The notes beneath the pieces were generated by a model, which did not search any database, had not been told where the DNA came from, and saw nothing but the letters and a program-made list of their open reading frames with translations. A DNA stretch of 64,000 nt from Hofstenia miamia. Taxonomy: Eukaryota > Xenacoelomorpha > Acoela. This document shows positions 56,511 through 64,000 of this stretch, piece after piece. Location: positions 1,095,238 to 1,159,237 of the forward strand of contig SCFE01000103.1 in NCBI GenBank assembly GCA_004352715.1, written 5' to 3'. Position numbers and translations under genes: made by a program. Position 1 is the first letter of the stretch; every line of letters starts with the position of its first letter.

Positions 56511-56512
<2 letters not shown>
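54895..56512. repeat. 1618-bp near-identical direct duplication, copy 1
   Basis: Matches 60779-62396 at a constant offset of 5884 in every line compared, including the same short frame at 55809-56018 and 61693-61902. It starts directly after a 16-N gap (54879-54894) and ends at a (TA)n tract (56514-56542). The frame MSYCSLCYQKNAIMKK... has no known motif. Confidence 0.9.
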
Positions 56513-56544
<32 letters not shown>

Positions 56545-58480
56545 CTATCAAACAGATGAAAAAAATTCTATTTTATCATTCTGAGTGTTCCATGATCGAA
56601 GAAATTTATAACTTAGGGGTTCTAAAAACAAATCATATATAGTGGTTATATAGATAGTTTATAATTGAAATAGACAATAAAGCAAACATTAAAAAATTAA
56701 TAGTTTAACTACAAAGTTTATCGATGATTAGTCAAACACCTTTTTGTTGAATATCAAACAATTTTTATTTGGTTAATAAAGCACATTGTTTACTTCTGTA
56801 ATGTGATATTCTTATTAACCGTCTATTTGGTAATTGAAGTGGGAGTGTCTAACTTAATGGTTATTTACTCAAATCTCAAATCTATTTTGCTTTACCTAAT
56901 GTAATATTAATGAAGACCAACAATCGTTTCACATTTTTCTCCCCATATTTCCCATCCTAGTAAGTGAAAATTAATATAGCAATATAAAAAATAAATACTA
57001 TAATATAAAGATTTTCTTATTTTCAATAATTAATGTTACTTTAGTGACACTATCGGGTTGTACACGGGAAATAAGCGAAATCATTTTATGCATGATATAA
57101 CAGTGATTCGAGCCCCTTTCATAAATATGAAATGAATTCAAAATAAGTAATATATGTAAAAATGTCCCCAAAAATCTACTTAAAAGAAAGCAGGTCTTAC
57201 CTGATCGTGTACGCACTTGAAAATTTCCCACTTCGCCGAAAAGCTTTAGATGTCTCTAGCAATCAGATTTTTCAAATCGAACTGGATTGAGTTGAATTGG
57301 CATCATCATATTTGAAAGAAATCGAAACTTTTCGAGTCGTCGAATTCGGATATTATATTTGTCTAGACAAAAGTGTAAATCCACCTACGAAAAACAAAGT
57401 TCTATCTCATCGGTATTGCTTTGATCTATGTTAGTGTCTACAATATTAACAGAGACTTTCTATTCTGGCCTCCCAACCATGCAAATGCGGTTGAAGTATA
57501 CTTCTTTGGATTGAATTAAAGCAAATCGTACGAAACTGATTGTAGTCAGAATAAGCATTTGTAGAGAACATCTCTATAAGTAAGTATAATTAATTAAATG
57601 AGAAAATTAAACATTCGATTCAAAATTCTTATCTTGTCAAATTTATCGGAAATTATTGCAGTTCAGATTGGTAAAAAAGTATTAATGTCAGTTGGCTTCT
57701 ATAATATCGTTATAATTAAACTTTAAGATTTCCTTCTTAAAAATAATGCAAATGAAATTAACTTTAGAATTACGTAAACTGTGTTTTCAGTTCAGTTTGC
57801 AAAAGAATTTCTAAAAATTATACTATATATATATATATAAACATTTATTAAACAATGAAGTTCAATTAGTTCCATTAGTAAGAAATTAAAAATAATTACT
57901 GCGATAAAAGAAACTATTGATTTTGTACAATAATGAGAATAAAAAATTTGAAAACTATACTCCTATCCACTTATAGAACGTTTTGTGAAATGAAGATTAA
58001 TGTATAATTTTTTTGAATTTCATCAAATTTACTATCAAAAATGTATGATGAAAATTAGTATAATCAAATGCTTATTTTTCTGAAACCATGTTAAAATTTT
58101 TGTTCACCCAATGGATATAACTAGTGAATTATGTGCAAGAAAAAGAAGAACATAAAATTAATTTCTGTATTGTATTCAATTAACTGTTTTTATATGCGGC
58201 CACAAGAGATCTTCACTACCTTGAGTCCAACGGGTGAAAAACTAAAGGACTTCTGTGTCTTCCTAACTTCAAAAATGTTGTTAAGAACAAAAATATACAT
58301 TGGGAATTTCGCAATGCAATGCAAATTATGCTTTGGGATTTCAAATCATAATTAAGACTTTCAATAATAAAAGTATACTTATTTTGCTATTGGATTGTAC
58401 ACAAAACTTGGCTATATCTATTTCAATCAAATAGAAACATTAACAAATTGCTTAGCTAATGATAGATTACAAATATAACA
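56545..58480. other. AT-rich stretch; possible first exon near 57.2 kb
   Basis: No gene is firmly supported. On the minus strand near 57200, CGATCAG|GTAAG is a good splice-donor match following a short open segment (FGEVGNFQVRTRSG), with a somewhat GC-richer upstream region to 57540. This could be the 5' exon of a gene running left, but no acceptor or further exon is evident. Confidence 0.25.
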
Positions 58481-58848
58481 TGCATGGCTCTGGGCAATTT
58501 TGCGACTTTTGGGCTGGACCGAACATTAAATTACGTTGTCCCACAATAGTTTCTTTTAAGGAAGCGTATTAAGTTAACAAACTGTCAAAAACTGGATGAA
58601 TTCAGATCTGTTTGCAATTAAATAATCGTAAGATCGCAAAAGCTATGAACAAATAGAATCAGGCATGTGCCCCCAGTTAGCACAAAAACACATTCCGTTA
58701 CTATAAATTATTTATTATATTTAGAGCGAACAGTTTTAAAACCCAATAATTTTGTTTTTAGACCTAACAAATTGACCTAAAAATGATAAAAATTGACCTA
58801 TGAAATTGACACAATAAAAACGCAAAAGTCATTTTACAAAATTGAATT

Positions 58849-59148
58849 TTATCCTAAAGAATTGCTGTAGCGAACCATGTAATGTTCAATGTTATCTTCT
58901 AAAAAATTTCTTTCATTAGTTAAAATGTGGTTGAACATCGAGAAAGATCTCTCAACGTTTGCACTTTTAGGTGGTGCCCTTTGCAATAGAGCATAGTCAC
59001 TTGGAGACAAGTTTTCGGATGCATTGACTATTTCCAGAAAATTGGCATTCTTCTTCAAACTTTTTATTATATATGGTAAAATTTTAGCAGGATCATTTGT
59101 TTCCAGCTCCACTTTTATTTTTTGTAGCTTATCCTACGTTGAGCAATG
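58849..59148 (-). pseudogene. hAT transposase C-terminal dimerisation domain
   Basis: The minus-strand frame reads DKLQKIKVELETNDPAKILP upstream of its first ATG and then LLQRAPPKSANVERSFSMFN and LTNERNFLEDNIEHYMVRYS. The block 'aP.sSa.vERsFS......l...R..l...n....l.vy.N' is the hallmark of the hAT dimerisation domain at the transposase C-terminus. The preceding RNase H-like catalytic part and the BED finger are not present in readable form. GC-rich ends at 58490-58545 and 59330-59425 (CAGTGACGGAAATGAGCC inverted) may be element termini, but a target duplication was not found. Inactive fragment. Confidence 0.75.
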
Positions 59149-59429
59149 AAAAACTCTTACTTTACAGTTTTTTCACTGGAGACGAGAAATGCTTGTAGCT
59201 ACATACCGACATTACCTCATTTGTGACATTTGGATTATGTACAACTTCTTTTGCCTTAAACAACGGTTAGGCTACGTGATTGGTAGCAAGAAAAGTTACA
59301 AAATCACGTCAAATTGCTAATACTTAGATGTTAACGTAGGTCGGGCCAATTTATAAAAATTTGAATATAGTGGGTCATGCTGGACCTAGGTTTTAAATTT
59401 CGGCTCATTTCCGTCACTGGATAATACTC

Positions 59430-60111
59430 AATGTTATACTGCCATGTGTTCCATTAAGATCATAAACAAAATTTTTGAAGCTACATGGAATATTAGGAAA
59501 TCCCTTCCACTGATAAACAATATAGTGCACTTACTGTAGCGACTTAGTTAAAAAATATTATAAGTAACTTGATCTAAGTAATTAACAAATTTTAGTGACT
59601 TAGCTACTAGCCAAAATAAGCTGATTGTCTGAGTGATGTACATGTTTAACTTTGCAATTTAATAGTGTCATTCATCAAAATAAAGAGGAATACGCAGCAT
59701 TTTGAAATGGTCAAATTGTCATTAATTTTTCATTGGACATAAATTATTCAATAAGTGCTTTGATTTACTTCCTCACTGAGATTGTAGCAAATGAGAAAAG
59801 AGATTTAAAATCAATCATGGAGCACAACTAACTAAGGCCAAATTTAAAAAAATATCATCCCAAAATTTTCATCTAATTTTTAAAAGCCATTGATTTTCAG
59901 GTCAAAAAGATATTTTTTATTCAAATATTTTTCTGAAAGATGTATTTTGTCAATGGTAATGAAAATTTGTAGAAGAAGCTTAATTAAAGCCTGAAAAAAT
60001 CAAAGGTGCTACAACCGAGTTGTCTTATAAAATATCATATGCCTTTTGGATCGATTACAACCTTTAACGAATTCACCTTGAATTGCAATTATAGTCAGGG
60101 CTAATCGTCAG

Positions 60112-60145
<34 letters not shown>

Positions 60146-60770
60146 GAGTGCCGCTCGTTAATGCCATTTCAAAATTACGGTAGTAAACTAAATACTGTTT
60201 TCTTCCAACATGTAAAATTGAATATGAATGATGTGATGATGACATTCATTCGCACAAACATCTGAAATAATTGGATGCAGTTCAAGCTAACATTTTGAGG
60301 ACATTTTCATTTACTTAATCAAATTATGTATTAAGAAACGCTAGGAAGACATATACCAGCCTATAATATAATAGTAATATGTTCACTAAAGAACCAACAA
60401 TTAATTATTAAAACATCTTTTGTATAACTTTTGTAGCCGCACCTGTCCAATCAAGGGCTAACAAATTATTATTTAGTGACTAGTAATTCAAATACAAGAT
60501 TTTATGTTATAAATATGTATAACCTATTTCTATTATTTGTAATTTTTCAATGATATGAATGATGATAATATCTCAAAATTTAATCTTAAAGTTCAGAGAC
60601 AAAATCTCAATAACAAGTAAAATATTCAAAAAGTTTACATTTGGCAATTTGAATTGATCATGTCGATTAAAAGCCCGGTTTGATGTTTGCAACGAAGTAT
60701 TTTTCGATAAAATATGTAAAGTATATTCTAAATGTGCTTTAAAGATTTAATAAGTCTTCCTTAACACACA
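59430..60770. other. AT-rich stretch, no features recognised
   Basis: Only a (TA)n tract at 60113-60142 and short frames without motifs. Confidence 0.5.
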
Positions 60771-60778
60771 CATATATA

Positions 60779-62394
60779 TATATATACTATTTTTTTTTAA
60801 AATGATGCAAAATAGAGACAAAATAGACTGCATTTTAGAATTGTTGTATATAAAAGATTGCATTGTTGCAGGTATTATTAATATTATACGACTGTACATT
60901 CTTTTATTTTGTTAAATACGTCGTTGATAATATAATTTATGGAATTACATTTTTGAATTTAATACATTGTTTTCACAGCATGATAACAGTTAATCCCTGC
61001 TATAAAATATTGCAAAACCGAATTTCTTTGCTTTGTTAGAATTTCAATAGAACATTTATTTTAATATAGACATTATTGAATCTAGATTAATACTATGGCA
61101 AGCTATTTATACTCAATAAAGATGTAATTGGCTCCGAAGATTGCGAAATCCAATGAAACAATGGTAATATCAACGTAAATATATTGATTTGTTCTTTGTT
61201 TGAATAGGACAAACATCGTATGTCCGCCAAATGAATTTCTAATTATGCATATAACCAGATAATATTAATGGGAGTCTGGATAACGCTTATTCTGCAACTG
61301 AACTTTTTAAATATTATATGAATTTTAAGGCATCTGTTGTTTTACGCATATCTAATTACCCTAAGTAGCTTTTGCAAATTATATTGTCTAAAAATTAAGA
61401 GTAGCAGTAAGCTTAATATTGTAGACAAAGCTGCACAAAAGAAGTAAATTCAAATTTATTAAATTAGTGATTAACCCAAATTTACAACATATTTTGTTAC
61501 TACTTTATTCCATAAAACAATCCTATTTACATAATCATTGAACCATCATCAAATGCATAAAATACTTCCGAACTTATTTTGTTGATTTTTAGATATGATA
61601 GAAAAATCCTCATTTATTTTGCTTTTTATTGATTTTCTTAAGGGGCTAAGTAAAAATATCAATCAAAACTGACACCAACTCAAATAAGGAATTTATGAGG
61701 TCATGGCTGTGCTCTGTTTCATAGATATCAAAGACATTTCAAAACTATTTACCTCAATTAATGCCGATTTTTTACATTTAATGCATAACCCATATAAGTG
61801 TAGGGTACCTGGGAATCCAGTCTTCAAAACTGAGATCAATAATCTTTTCATAATTTTTTTCATTATAGCATTTTTTTGGTAACATAGACTGCAATAAGAC
61901 AATAGGATTTCAAAAAAGTAGTCTTATTTGCGTGAAAGGTTTAAACTCAATTAAAGTTCATCTAAATACACAAACCTTAATCAAAACAATTAGAAAATTC
62001 CCGTAGTATATTTGTTACGAAATTTAACAAAGAACTATTAACAATATGATTAGAAATGATTTTTTTTAAAAATAAATAATTTTCCGATATATTTGCCAAA
62101 CAATTGGTAAACTTTCCACATTTACATTACGCTTAAATGAAAGGCTCACATAAATACCATAAGAAACAAATGGAAAGATCATTTGCACTTTCTATTGACT
62201 ATATTTGCATCTCTTATTAAAATATCATATATTTGAGTAATATATACCGAATTTCAACATTTAGTTAATACTATTTGAAAACTAAAAATATGAATTTGGA
62301 AATTATAAATGTATATTTTCCAACAAAAGTTTATACATAAAGCTTGTCTATAAATAATTTTAATTTATAATAATTAAAAATTAATTGCACTTTG

Positions 62395-62396
<2 letters not shown>
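60779..62396. repeat. 1618-bp near-identical direct duplication, copy 2
   Basis: Partner of 54895-56512. It is bounded on the left by (CA)/(TA) repeats (60765-60786) and on the right by a (TA)n tract of about 50 bp (62397-62446). Confidence 0.9.
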
Positions 62397-62449
<53 letters not shown>

Positions 62450-62450
<1 letters not shown>

Positions 62451-64000
62451 TGTCGATCAAAGTAGTATAACAATCAAATGATAAATTTCAAATTCATTGT
62501 ATGTCGCAAATATGATATTTGCTTTGATTAAGTGTAAATATCTCTGGACAAAATCATTGTTTTCTCCCATTTGTTTAACATTTCTCTTGTCAACATTATT
62601 TTATGGAGATGTACAGAACTCAATCACAAATATCTCTAAGCCGTAAGCTGTTGGTTCTTAGATTTGAATACCTCACTTTTACAGTTAGGCTGATAATGTT
62701 TATGATTGGTATTGCAAGATACTACCAATAAAAATTATCTCCCAACAGATTTGAAAACTTTTAATGAACCTATTTATTTGAACATTTATAACTTGCTTCC
62801 CTGGGTAGTAACTGATTGTTTACATTTATAGGATCTTACTCTCAACAGACCTTATGAAATACAAGAGATTCTTTATCACAAATACGACTATAAAGGTCTT
62901 AATTTATAATAAGTTCAAGATATTGTATATCAGTCTGGGTATAGATCGATTGGTATGAACTGGGCCTGGCTTAGCTGGGATATTCAGTCCTATTTTTAAA
63001 CTATTATAGATTTACGGCTAAGCATAAATTTAACCGTAGCCGTTTGTTTCAGAATACGTAGCCTACCCTTAGCAGAAAACTCAATAGACCTACATGTTAA
63101 ACCCAGCAAATAGCAATTTTTTATAGTACATTGTTAGCTAAAATATTTCCCCAAAAAAGATTTTATAACACCAAGTTAAAGAAAAATTTCGATATTTTCC
63201 ATATTTCCTAGCCGGCCGCTTAGATTCCAGATATGATTATCCCTCGAAGCTAAAGGAAGTATCCGTACATCCCCAGTTTATTAGTAATTAGTTGGCTTAA
63301 TATTGTTCTTTTAGCGGACCCTGGCTAGTCTGGACTGTATTTGCACCCAGCTCTTGTGAACCTGAGTTGAGCTATATAATTCAAATAGTTCAGTAAATGC
63401 ATCTATGATACATAACTTAATAACTATGTATTATTTTTAAACTTAATTTAGTTAAAGCATTTTACAATTTAAGTTTGTAAAATTTACATGTGCAGATTTT
63501 TCTTTAAATGATAACTATTATATTTTTCAAAATATCGTCACAAGAGAATATGAAAATCAATTCAGTGGCATTAATAAGTGATCTATCAATACTTGGATGA
63601 CAGCTTAAATTTGATTGTACGCAAATGAGCAATTACTAAAATGAATATAAACGAAAAAAGTAATTATAGCTTGCTATCAAATATGATCTCTACATTTCAA
63701 TATAATAAATATTAATAAATATATGCATTTAATAACATATTGCATAAGAAATACTTTTATTATAACGTTTTATGCTTCTATGTGTAAGCAGTGCTTATGC
63801 ATCAAGAAGGAATACTTATAAGTTTCTGATACATTAATATGAATTCTGTATAAGCAGCTTTTATGAAGTCTACATTTTTTTGGGATATATTGGACATGAT
63901 AGGCAAGTGAAAAAAATTTAAAACTTTTGTTTACTATAATTGAAAGTATAGGAGGAATTTTCTAAATCCCGTAAATGACATAATAAAATGCCGACCTGTT
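62450..64000. other. AT-rich stretch to window end
   Basis: No coding, RNA or transposon feature recognised. Slightly GC-richer text at 62930-63100 and 63200-63350 does not match the other repeats in the window. Confidence 0.45.

Noticed and set aside
1-64000. CRISPR arrays, bacterial operons, riboswitches or phage genes
   Set aside because: Nothing of the kind is present; the retroelements, MITEs and microsatellites show an animal nuclear genome, and the tandem repeats seen have no regular spacer structure.

Overview
The window is an AT-rich (roughly 70% A+T by eye) piece of an animal genome assembly. It has no operons, no long intact gene, long (TA)n microsatellites every few kilobases, five single-base Ns and six N gaps (7692-8691, 10456-11400, 16236-16458, 38891-38911, 52250-52734, 54879-54894). 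The transposon mix (CR1/Jockey-like LINEs, Penelope-like elements, Tc1, mariner, hAT, piggyBac, many MITEs) fits an invertebrate metazoan such as a cnidarian or tunicate. I cannot fix the species from sequence alone.

The only convincing host genes are two small secreted-peptide genes: 6026-6253 (+, 75 codons) and 15789-15995 (-, 68 codons). They are convergent paralogues about 10 kb apart. They share a signal peptide, a conserved junction motif and a nearly identical promoter core. In both, a poly(A) signal overlaps the stop codon. The lysine-rich mature parts look like amphipathic helices. I know no named family for them.

Layout. 0.7-5.4 kb: an internally deleted Tc1 element, a Penelope-like fragment and a decayed 3-kb retroelement carrying a YLDD-type reverse transcriptase. 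6.0-6.7 kb: peptide gene 1 and a hAT MITE with perfect 8-bp target duplications. 6.9-12.75 kb: two overlapping pieces of a CR1/Jockey-like LINE at two N gaps, with a Tc1 transposase fragment between them. 13.2-14.7 kb: a Penelope-like reverse transcriptase and its GIY-YIG domain on opposite strands, then a LINE 3' fragment. 15.8-16.1 kb: peptide gene 2. 17.6-19.6 kb: a TA-flanked MITE and a decayed piggyBac-like element with TTAA ends. 20.8-24 kb: a mariner fragment and hAT-type elements. 24-38.5 kb: mostly AT-rich non-coding DNA with a structured GC-rich repeat, a diverged 1.5-kb tandem repeat and a foldback tract. 38.6-39.2 kb: an unexplained coding-like region. 41-47.6 kb: more MITEs and two further copies of the structured repeat. 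50-64 kb: a LINE reverse-transcriptase fragment, a hAT transposase tail, and two near-identical duplications that touch N gaps and (TA)n tracts and may be assembly artefacts.

No tRNA, rRNA, CRISPR or intact multi-exon gene was recognised. All transposase and reverse transcriptase remains contain stops, frameshifts, deletions or truncations, so nothing here looks autonomously mobile.
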